Below are positions 1 to 8,400 of a stretch of 14,627 nucleotides of DNA, one piece after another; positions within the stretch are counted from its first letter, which is position 1, and every line of letters begins with the position of its first letter. This DNA is from CAZAQB01 sp964487155 (GTDB lineage: Bacteria > Pseudomonadota > Gammaproteobacteria > Nitrococcales > Nitrococcaceae). The notes under the pieces are model-generated. The model was not told the DNA's origin, did no database searches, and was given only the letters and a program-made list of their open reading frames with translations. The stretch covers positions 1-14,627 of the forward strand of contig CAZAQB010000084.1 in assembly GCA_964487155.1 (NCBI GenBank), in the 5' to 3' direction. Position numbers and translations under genes: made by a program.

Positions 1-28
1 GGCCGGATAAGGCAAGCGCATCCGACGA
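1..28 (-). repeat. REP element 1 (GTAG-headed palindrome, cut by window edge)
   Basis: This is an imperfect palindrome with arms GGCCGGAT and GCGCATCCG. It matches the third element (181-211) at 24 of 27 aligned bases and has the same orientation. The GTAG head seen in the other copies would lie just beyond the left edge of the window, so the element is probably truncated here only by the window boundary. REP elements of this kind are known as products of RAYT transposases and often sit at the 3' ends of transcripts; no RAYT gene is in the window. Confidence 0.75.
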
Positions 29-110
29 TACGGTGGTATGCCGCCGCCGCGGGTTGAGCGCAGCCGTGCCGCGGGTATGGTCTGGTGCGCGGGGCTTGGC
101 TGGACGGGGA

Positions 111-211
111 CGCCGGATGCGGCGCTGGCGCGCCTTATCCGGCCTACGCGGTGGCCGGCCGCCGGGGCCTGGTCGAAGGGCGTAGGCCGGATAAGAGAAG
201 CGCATCCGGCG
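111..211. repeat. Inverted pair of REP elements (BIME-like)
   Basis: Two REP elements face each other. The one at 111-148 runs from CGCCGGATGCG to CTTATCCGGCCTACG, and the one at 181-211 runs from CGTAGGCCGGATAAG to CGCATCCGGCG. The inner 15 bases (134-148 and 181-195) are exact reverse complements, and so are the outer 11 bases (111-121 and 201-211). On the minus-sense reading each element starts with GTAG, the signature of RAYT-mobilised REPs, and the arms resemble enterobacterial REP sequences. The pair lies 15 bp beyond the stop codon of the 227-1426 gene, so it may protect or end that transcript. Confidence 0.85.
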
Positions 212-226
212 TCTTCGGCTCAGTCC

Positions 227-1426
227 TCAGGCGTCCGCCCCCCCGCGACCCACCAGCCGACCGTCCGCCCCGGTGAGCAGCCGGCCGGGCCGGTGTTCCT
301 GTAACGTGACGCCGGTCTGCTGCGCGTGCTCTTCCCAGTGCCGGGCGATGCGCGGCACCGCTGCCGGCCGCAGGGGGTAGTGGTTGCCGGCGAACGCCAC
401 CGCGCCGCTGGGGTCGCGGGCCACTATGCTGTAGGCCACCAGCCCGGTGTCGGCCAGGGTCTGCTCGGTGAGGTGCACCCGGGCGGCCGGTGCTTCCGGC
501 GCCCCGCTGACCACCTCCAGCAGCTGGTCCTGATCGGCCAGGGGCTCGGGCGAGCGGCCGGGGGCCGCGGCCTCCAGGGCGTCTGGCGCTACGTGCAGCA
601 CTTCCAGTCCGTGGGCTTCCAGGCCGGCGTGGTACTGGCGCTGCGTGCGCAGCCAGGCGCCGTAGGCGTCCTGGTCACCCAGCCGGCGCGCGATCCACTG
701 GTCCAGCGTCAGGAAGGGCGCGAAAACCCGGCCCTCCAGAAGCAGGTAGCGGTTGCCGGTGTCGGTGTCCACCTCGGTGGGCCCTTCCGGCGCCTGGAGG
801 GCCGCCTCCAGAAGCTTCCACAGCCCCCTGAAGCCGCCGTGCAGCAGCTGGCTGCGAAGGATGCCGCCCAGGTCCGCGACGGTGGCGTAACCGGCGCTGC
901 GGGGCGAGATCTCCAGGCCGCGGCCGAGGATTTCCAGGGCTGCCCGGCTGACCTCGCCGCGCTCCAGCAGCCGGCGCTCCAGCAGGTTGTTCAGCTCCGT
1001 CAGCCGGCTCCGGGGGGCCACCAGGGCAAACGGCAGCGCCAGCAGCGGGCCGGCCTCGGCTCCGCCCCGGGGCCGGAGGGCCTGCAGGGGGAAGTGATCA
1101 TCGGCGGGGCTGACGCCCACCAGGGTGGGCTGGAAGTCTCCTCCGCCCAGGGCCCCCCGGTAGAGTTCCAGCAGGGGATCGAGCAGGGGCAGGCCCGGCC
1201 GCAACACCTCGGTGAGGTCGAAGGCGCCTCCCAGCAGCACCAGGCCGGCGTCCGCCACTTCCGGGCCGAGGCTGCGCTCCAGGTCCTGGGCCACCGCGGC
1301 GGCCAGCGCCTCGGTGGCGTCCCGGTCCAGCGCGCAGCGGCCACCGCTCGCCAGGGGCGCGGCCAGCTCCACCACCAGGGCCGCCGGCGTGGCGGCCAGC
1401 CGCCGGTCCTCGGAGGCGGCGCTCAT
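227..1426 (-). CDS. Conserved-looking hypothetical protein, 399 aa
   Basis: I do not recognise this protein. It is an open frame of 399 codons, rich in Leu, Ala and Gly, with no predicted signal peptide and no membrane helix, so it is probably cytoplasmic. The middle carries regular amphipathic stretches such as LTELNNLLERRLLERGEVSRAA (about residues 142-163) and aromatic-rich patches near residues 185-275; the C-terminal part alternates short beta-like strands. I see no catalytic motif. The ATG is supported by GAGG about 7 bases upstream. It overlaps the TGA of the 1423-1740 gene by 4 bp (ATGA), so the two genes are very likely translationally coupled. Coding use looks genuine: the opposite frame (326-1432) is open only as a composition shadow. 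The stop lies 15 bp before a REP pair that may mark the transcript end. Confidence 0.8.
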   Translation of the reverse strand: MSAASEDRRLAATPAALVVELAAPLASGGRCALDRDATEALAAAVAQDLERSLGPEVADAGLVLLGGAFDLTEVLRPGLPLLDPLLELYRGALGGGDFQPTLVGVSPADDHFPLQALRPRGGAEAGPLLALPFALVAPRSRLTELNNLLERRLLERGEVSRAALEILGRGLEISPRSAGYATVADLGGILRSQLLHGGFRGLWKLLEAALQAPEGPTEVDTDTGNRYLLLEGRVFAPFLTLDQWIARRLGDQDAYGAWLRTQRQYHAGLEAHGLEVLHVAPDALEAAAPGRSPEPLADQDQLLEVVSGAPEAPAARVHLTEQTLADTGLVAYSIVARDPSGAVAFAGNHYPLRPAAVPRIARHWEEHAQQTGVTLQEHRPGRLLTGADGRLVGRGGADA

Positions 1427-1740
1427 CGCTGATCCTCGGCGCCCCGGGGGAGGTCATCGCCGGTGCCGCCGCTCCTGCCCCCGGCCGGGTTGGCAGACTC
1501 CAGGGCCCGGGCCAGCTGCCGTGTGCGCAGCGCGATCCATCCGCCGCAGCCGAAGCCCACGGCGGTCACCCCCAGCAGCTCCGCCCAGCCGGGCGCGTCC
1601 ATGGCCACCGTCGCGAGCCCCGCGCAGGCGGCCACCACCAGCACCACCCCCAGTTCCAGCTTGAGGGCGTCGAACGGCCGCGGCTGCGGGCGCGGTGCTA
1701 CACTGCCGCGCTCGGCGGAATCCTCGGATGGGGTTGTCAT
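1423..1740 (-). CDS. Small two-helix membrane protein, 105 aa, unknown function
   Basis: I do not recognise the family. The protein has a polar Pro/Arg-rich N-terminus (residues 1-27), two hydrophobic segments (about 30-47, LGVVLVVAACAGLATVAM, and 52-71, with a glycine-rich core), then a basic and Gly-rich tail, as expected of an inner-membrane hairpin. The start is chosen at the ATG at 1740 because GAGGTG lies just upstream. A longer frame reaching 1944 only shadows yhbY. This ATG shares the bases CATG with the ATG of the divergent yhbY gene. Its stop overlaps the start of the 399-aa gene by 4 bp, forming a two-gene operon. A possible minus-strand promoter lies inside yhbY. Confidence 0.7.
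   Translation of the reverse strand: MTTPSEDSAERGSVAPRPQPRPFDALKLELGVVLVVAACAGLATVAMDAPGWAELLGVTAVGFGCGGWIALRTRQLARALESANPAGGRSGGTGDDLPRGAEDQR
1696..1704 (+). promoter_or_regulatory. Candidate extended -10 promoter of yhbY
   Basis: TGCTACACT matches an extended -10 element (TG, one base, then TACACT at 1699-1704). Transcription would begin near 1711, about 28 nt before the yhbY ATG. No convincing -35 hexamer is visible, which is common for extended -10 promoters. The site lies within the coding sequence of the divergent membrane-protein gene. Confidence 0.4.
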
Positions 1741-2047
1741 GATCCACCTCGATGAGCGCCAGCGGCGCCACCTGCGCCGGCTGGGCCACGAACTGAAACC
1801 CATTGTACGCACCGGTGCCGCCGGCCTCAGCGACGCGGTGCTGCGGGAGCTCGACATTGCCCTGCGGGACCACGAGCTGGTGAAGGTAAAGCTGGTGGCG
1901 GAGGACCGGGACCAGCGCCGGGGGTTCGTGGAGCGCATCTGCACCGAGACCGACGCCGCTCCCGTGCAGACCGTGGGCCATGTGGCCCTGTTCTACCGGC
2001 CCAATCCCCAGGCCCGGAACCCCATCGCCCTTCCGGCGACCCGTTAA
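1739..2047 (+). CDS. yhbY: YhbY, CRS1/YhbY-domain RNA-binding protein (50S assembly)
   Basis: The protein is 102 residues long, close to E. coli YhbY (97). It is a single KH-like CRS1-YhbY domain: helix 1 with ERQRRHLRRLGHELKP, the GxxG loop GAAG at residues 26-29 within PIVRTGAAGL, then HELVKVKL, and the C-terminal ICTETDAAPVQTVGHVALFYRP strand region. In this family the protein binds pre-50S ribosomal RNA and helps large-subunit assembly. The start is the ATG at 1739, where homology begins; the site upstream (GGATGGGG) is only a fair Shine-Dalgarno. The gene is divergent from the membrane-protein gene, sharing CATG, and convergent with greA. Being near greA is usual in gammaproteobacteria, but the customary ftsJ-ftsH neighbours are not here. 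Its TAA stop already lies inside the 8-bp repeat array. Confidence 0.93.
   Translation: MIHLDERQRRHLRRLGHELKPIVRTGAAGLSDAVLRELDIALRDHELVKVKLVAEDRDQRRGFVERICTETDAAPVQTVGHVALFYRPNPQARNPIALPATR
1802..1830 (-). promoter_or_regulatory. Candidate promoter of the small membrane-protein operon, inside yhbY
   Basis: On the minus strand TACAAT (1807-1802) is a 5/6 match to the -10 consensus, and CTGAGG (1830-1825) sits 17 bp upstream as a weak -35. Transcription would begin near 1795, giving a leader of about 55 nt. The -10 falls on the conserved yhbY codons for Ile-Val, so coincidence is possible. Confidence 0.3.
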
Positions 2048-2109
2048 TCAGTGACTTGGTGAATCGGTTAGTTAGTGAATTGGTTAATCAGTCAATCAGT
2101 TGATCAGGG
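2046..2109 (+). repeat. Degenerate 8-bp tandem array, left arm (8 units)
   Basis: Read in 8-base steps from 2046 the sequence gives AATCAGTG, ACTTGGTG, AATCGGTT, AGTTAGTG, AATTGGTT, AATCAGTC, AATCAGTT and GATCAGGG. The spacing is exact while the bases vary, with a consensus near AATYRGTK. The first unit overlaps the TAA stop of yhbY. The array is much richer in A+T than its surroundings. Confidence 0.85.
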
Positions 2110-2196
2110 CCGGCGACCCGGCTCACCGATCAACAAGCCTACTGACCTTGTCCGGTGCCCTTGGTCGGCGACTCGGTTGACCACGCTTCGCAGCGG

Positions 2197-2225
2197 CCGG
2201 TCACGCGGGTCTACCGCGTGACCGG
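2197..2225. other. Perfect 12-bp inverted repeat between convergent yhbY and greA
   Basis: CCGGTCACGCGG (2197-2208) and CCGCGTGACCGG (2214-2225) are exact reverse complements separated by the 5-base loop GTCTA. The position between two convergent genes suggests a bidirectional transcription-end hairpin. Neither strand has a T-run after the stem, so it is not a canonical intrinsic terminator; it may instead block exonucleases or work with Rho. Confidence 0.6.
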
Positions 2226-2234
2226 TCCCCGCCG

Positions 2235-2282
2235 GATTCACTAATCAACCAATGAACCAAACAACCGATTAACCAACCACCA
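2235..2282 (-). repeat. Degenerate 8-bp tandem array, right (inverted) arm (6 units)
   Basis: In 8-base steps the sequence gives GATTCACT, AATCAACC, AATGAACC, AAACAACC, GATTAACC and AACCACCA, with a consensus near AATNAACC. Its reverse complement matches the left array: 2235-2274 reverse-complemented is identical to 2058-2097 at 31 of 40 positions. The two arms therefore form a long imperfect inverted repeat that fills almost the whole yhbY-greA intergenic region. Confidence 0.8.
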
Positions 2283-2287
2283 AGCCC

Positions 2288-2760
2288 TCACTCATACCTC
2301 ACCTCCACGATCTCATAGGCGCGGGCGCCGCTCGGCGTGCGCACCTCTACCTCGTCGCCCTCTTCCTTGCCGATCAGCGCCCGGGCCATCGGGGAGTTCA
2401 CCGACAGCAGGCCCTGTTTGATGTCGGCTTCGTCCTCACCGACGATCTGGTAGGTCACCTCGGTTTCCGAGTCCAGCTCCTGCAGCACGACGGTGGTGCC
2501 GAACACCACCCGGCCGGTGGCCGGCAGCTGGGTGACGTCGATCACCTGGGCGTTGGAGAGCTTGGACTCGATCTCCGCGATGCGTCCCTCGATGAAGCTC
2601 TGCTGCTCCCGCGCCGCATGGTACTCGGCGTTCTCCTTCAGGTCGCCGTGCTCGCGGGCGTCGGCGATGGCGCGGATTACCTGGGGCCGTTCCTTGCTCT
2701 TGAGCCGGTCCAGCTCCGCCCGCAGCTTGTCCGCGCCGCGCTGGGTGAGCGGGGTCTTGT

Positions 2761-2764
<4 letters not shown>
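2288..2764 (-). CDS. greA: Transcription elongation factor GreA
   Basis: The 158-residue protein has the normal GreA length. Residues 1 to about 75 form the antiparallel coiled coil that enters the secondary channel of RNA polymerase, with the acidic tip residues D41 and E44 within HGDLKENAEYH. Residues from about 80 on form the FKBP-like C-terminal domain, including SPMARALIGKEEGDEV. GreA stimulates RNA polymerase to cleave backtracked transcripts and restart. Its ATG overlaps the carB TGA by 4 bp (ATGA, 2761-2764), so it is the third gene of the carAB operon and its translation is probably coupled to carB. Whether it also has its own promoter inside carB cannot be told from inspection. It converges on yhbY across the repeat-filled region. 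Confidence 0.97.
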
Positions 2765-5985
<3,221 letters not shown>

Positions 5986-6019
5986 CGTCGGTACGTCCGC
6001 CGCGGTGGGGGACCCGGAC

Positions 6020-7162
6020 TCAGGCGCCGGCCGGGCGCGTGGCCATCAGGTCCACGAACTTTTCGAACAGGGGAGCCAGGTCGTGGGGGCCGGGACTCGC
6101 CTCCGGGTGCCCCTGGAAGCTGAAGGCCGGAGCGTCCCGCAGGGCGAGGCCCTGCAGGGAACCATCGAACAGGGAGCGGTGGGTGGGCCGCAGCTGCTCC
6201 GGCAGCGAGGCCTCGTGCACGGTGAAGCCGTGGTTCTGGCTGGAGATCATCACCCGGCCGGTATCCAGATCCTGGACCGGGTGGTTGGCGCCATGGTGGC
6301 CGAACTTCATCTTATCCGTGCGGGCCCCGGCGGCGAGCCCCAGCAGCTGGTGGCCCAGGCAGATGCCGAACAGGGGCACGCGTTCCTCCAGCAGGCGGCG
6401 GATAGCCGCGATGGCATAGTCGCAGGGCTCCGGGTCGCCGGGCCCGTTGGACAGGAACACGCCGTCCGGCGACAGGGCGAGCACCTCTTCCGCAGGGGTG
6501 CGGGCCGGAACTACCGTGACCCGGCAGCCGTGGGCCACCAGCAGGCGCAGGATGTTGCGCTTCACGCCGTAGTCGTAGGCCACCACCCGCCAGCGCCCGC
6601 CGGATGCCGCGGGGGGTTCCCGGTGGCCGTCGGTGCGGCTCCAGGGCCCCAGGTTCCACTCGTAGGGAGTCTGGACGCTGACCTCCTGTGCCAGGTCCAT
6701 GCCCTTGAGCCCGGGAAAGGCCTGGGCCCGGGCCAGGGCCTCGGCCTCGTCCACCTCGCCGGCCATCAGGCAGCCGTTCTGGGCGCCGGCGTCGCGCAGG
6801 CGGCGGGTCAGGCTACGGGTGTCCACGCCGCTGATGGCGACAATGCCCTGGCGGCGCAGGTAGTCGGCCAGGCCCTCCTGATCGCGCCAGTTGCTGGATC
6901 GCCGGGGGAGGTCGCGCACCACCACGCCGGCGAGCTGCACCCCGTCGGCCTCGGCATCCAGGGGGTTGGTGCCGACGTTGCCGATGTGCGGGCAGGTGAA
7001 CGTCACCAGCTGGCGGGCGTAGGAGGGGTCGGTGCAGATCTCCTGATATCCGCTCATCGCGGTGTTGAAGCAGACTTCCCCGACGGCCGTGCCGTTGGCC
7101 CCGGCGGCCTGGCCCCGCAGAATGGTTCCGTCTTCCAGCGCCAGAATCGCTGCCTCGCCCAA
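6020..7162 (-). CDS. carA: Carbamoyl phosphate synthase small subunit CarA (TTG start)
   Basis: CarA is the glutaminase subunit: it releases ammonia from glutamine and passes it to CarB. With the start chosen here it has 380 residues, against 382 in E. coli. The N-terminal domain begins AAILALEDGT and continues NTAMSGYQEICTDPSY; the class I amidotransferase domain follows with nucleophile C268 in FGICLGHQLL and the pair H352/E354 in GHPEASPG. The TTG at 7162 is preferred because GGGAG stands 7 bases upstream and E10-D11 fall at the same positions as in E. coli. The frame remains open to an ATG at 7240, but that start would add 26 unrelated residues, has no good binding site, and would be translated through a terminator hairpin. 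The gene heads carA-carB-greA, and its promoter and leader suggest attenuation control. Confidence 0.96.
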   Translation of the reverse strand: MGEAAILALEDGTILRGQAAGANGTAVGEVCFNTAMSGYQEICTDPSYARQLVTFTCPHIGNVGTNPLDAEADGVQLAGVVVRDLPRRSSNWRDQEGLADYLRRQGIVAISGVDTRSLTRRLRDAGAQNGCLMAGEVDEAEALARAQAFPGLKGMDLAQEVSVQTPYEWNLGPWSRTDGHREPPAASGGRWRVVAYDYGVKRNILRLLVAHGCRVTVVPARTPAEEVLALSPDGVFLSNGPGDPEPCDYAIAAIRRLLEERVPLFGICLGHQLLGLAAGARTDKMKFGHHGANHPVQDLDTGRVMISSQNHGFTVHEASLPEQLRPTHRSLFDGSLQGLALRDAPAFSFQGHPEASPGPHDLAPLFEKFVDLMATRPAGA

Positions 7163-7169
7163 GCCGTGT

Positions 7170-7193
7170 CTCCCGTGTGCGCAAAAACGGGAG
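7170..7193 (-). promoter_or_regulatory. Possible carA Shine-Dalgarno-sequestering hairpin
   Basis: On the minus strand CTCCCGT (7193-7187) is exactly complementary to ACGGGAG (7176-7170), which contains the GGGAG ribosome binding site of carA. The intervening loop is 10 nt. The first arm is also the distal part of the 3' arm of the terminator, so terminator and sequestering hairpin exclude each other. Seven GC-rich pairs could arise by chance in such DNA. Confidence 0.4.
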
Positions 7194-7215
7194 GGCTCGT
7201 CGGAGGCCCTCCCGT
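7183..7215 (-). terminator. Intrinsic terminator (attenuator) in the carA leader
   Basis: Read on the minus strand, CGGGAGGGC (7214-7206) and GCCCTCCCG (7196-7188) form a perfect 9-bp stem with a 9-nt loop, followed at once by TTTTT (7187-7183). This is a textbook Rho-independent terminator. It lies between the carA promoter (7269-7297) and the carA start (7162). No minus-strand gene precedes it, because the next gene upstream is the divergent yadG, so the likely role is attenuation of carA-carB-greA rather than the end of another transcript. Confidence 0.8.
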
Positions 7216-7268
7216 CGTGGTGCCTGGCCTGCGGCTTCATGGAGTCTGCCGCCGCGCCTAACCGCCGA

Positions 7269-7297
7269 AGTCTACCCCCGCTTCCGGGGAGTGTCCA
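7269..7297 (-). promoter_or_regulatory. Sigma-70-type promoter of carA-carB-greA
   Basis: On the minus strand TGGACA (7297-7292, 5/6 to consensus) is followed after exactly 17 bp by TAGACT (7274-7269, 4/6). Transcription would start near 7262, giving a leader of about 100 nt before the carA TTG, which contains the terminator. It lies back to back with the candidate yadG promoter. Confidence 0.6.
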
Positions 7298-7324
7298 CGA
7301 AGCCCCCGGGCCCGGCAGACCGGC

Positions 7325-7333
7325 TGCTACTAT
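7325..7333 (+). promoter_or_regulatory. Candidate extended -10 promoter of yadG-yadH
   Basis: TGCTACTAT is an extended -10 type element (TG, one base, TACTAT at 7328-7333), with no clear -35 hexamer. The start point would be near 7340, leaving a leader of about 75 nt that contains the long GC hairpin at 7352-7385. Confidence 0.4.
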
Positions 7334-7351
7334 GCGCGCTGCAGGCGCACT

Positions 7352-7385
7352 GCCCCCGCCCGGCGCCCTCGCGCCGGGCGGGGGC
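7352..7385 (+). promoter_or_regulatory. 15-bp GC hairpin in the yadG leader
   Basis: Bases 7352-7366 and 7371-7385 are exact reverse complements around the tetraloop CCTC; the stem is all G-C. No T-run follows on either strand, so it is not a standard terminator. It ends 20 bp before the yadG Shine-Dalgarno (AGGA at 7405-7408). It could modulate yadG translation, stabilise the transcript, or separate the two divergent units. Confidence 0.65.
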
Positions 7386-7415
7386 GGGAGTCCATTCGAC
7401 CGTCAGGACCGCTTC

Positions 7416-8369
7416 ATGACCACACCCGCACTCAGCATCAAGGGGCTGCACAAGGTCTACCCGGGAGGCGTCACCGCCCTGCGCGATGTCAGCCTGGAGG
7501 TGCTTCCAGGCGAGTTCTTCGGCTTGCTGGGCCCGAATGGAGCCGGCAAGTCCACCCTGATCGGCGTGGTCAGCTCCCTGGTGCGCAAGAGCCAGGGCCG
7601 GGTGACGGTGTTCGGCTACGATCTGGAGCGCCAGCCCTGGGAGGCGAAGTCGAACCTGGGCCTGGTGCCCCAGGAGTTCAACTTCAACGGTTTCGAAACC
7701 GTCTACCAGATTCTCATCAACCAGGCGGGCTACTACGGGGTCGACCTGGCCACCGCCCGGGTGCGCACCGAACGCTACCTGCGGGAACTGGGCCTGTGGG
7801 GCAAGCGGGAAACGGTCTCGCGGGCTCTGTCCGGCGGCATGAAGCGGCGGCTGATGATCGCCCGGGCGCTGGTGCACGAGCCCAGGCTGCTGATCCTCGA
7901 TGAGCCCACTGCCGGCGTGGATATCGAGCTGCGCCGCTCCATGTGGCACTTCCTGCGGCGAATCAATGGCCAGGGCACCACCATCATCCTCACCACCCAC
8001 TACCTGGAGGAGGCCGAGTCCCTGTGCCGGCGCATCGCCATCATCGACCAGGGGCGCATCATCGAGGACGCCGAGACCCGCGAGCTGCTCTCGCAGCTCA
8101 ACACCCAGAGCTTCCTGCTGGATATCCGGGGCCGGGTGGGCGATGTCCAGTCCCTGCGGGACTTTCAGATGGTGCCGGTGGACGACTCCTGCCTGGAGGT
8201 CGAAGTGCGCGCGGGGCAGACTCTTAACCAGCTGTTCGCCGCCCTGGGGGAGCAGGGCATCCAGGTGGTGAGCATGCGCACCAAGGCGAACCGGCTGGAA
8301 GAGCTGTTCGTCCGGCTGCTGGAACCCGGGTCTGGTGAAACCGCCGCGGCTGAGCCCACCCGCGCCTGA
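7416..8369 (+). CDS. yadG: YadG-type ABC transporter ATP-binding protein
   Basis: The 317-residue cytoplasmic ATPase follows E. coli YadG closely along its length. Visible are Walker A GPNGAGKS (39-46), the Q-loop Q86 in LVPQEFNFN, the signature LSGGM (138-142), Walker B LLILDE (158-163), the D-loop AGVD and the switch histidine H195 in TTHYLEEAE. A C-terminal domain of about 100 residues follows, ending with the YadG-like stretch IQVVSMRTKANRLEELFVRLL. The start is the ATG at 7416, with AGGA 7 bases upstream; the same frame open further upstream has no homology. It pairs with the permease gene 31 bp downstream to form an ABC-2 type exporter. The substrate of YadGH is not established, so none is proposed. 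It diverges from carA. Confidence 0.96.
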   Translation: MTTPALSIKGLHKVYPGGVTALRDVSLEVLPGEFFGLLGPNGAGKSTLIGVVSSLVRKSQGRVTVFGYDLERQPWEAKSNLGLVPQEFNFNGFETVYQILINQAGYYGVDLATARVRTERYLRELGLWGKRETVSRALSGGMKRRLMIARALVHEPRLLILDEPTAGVDIELRRSMWHFLRRINGQGTTIILTTHYLEEAESLCRRIAIIDQGRIIEDAETRELLSQLNTQSFLLDIRGRVGDVQSLRDFQMVPVDDSCLEVEVRAGQTLNQLFAALGEQGIQVVSMRTKANRLEELFVRLLEPGSGETAAAEPTRA

Positions 8370-8400
8370 CCTCCGCCGAAGCGGCCGAGCAGGAGACCCC

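Noticed and set aside
38..304. A plus-strand 88-codon frame over the REP elements
   Set aside because: It reads through the palindromes and into the end of the opposite gene; no binding site or recognisable sequence.
326..1432. A plus-strand 368-codon frame opposite the 399-aa hypothetical gene
   Set aside because: Same shadow effect; no binding site, Gln/Gly/Arg-rich product. The minus-strand gene has a Shine-Dalgarno and a 4-bp coupling to its neighbour.
2046..2282. The short repeats considered as a CRISPR array
   Set aside because: The units are 8 bp with no spacers of constant length, and no cas gene is present.
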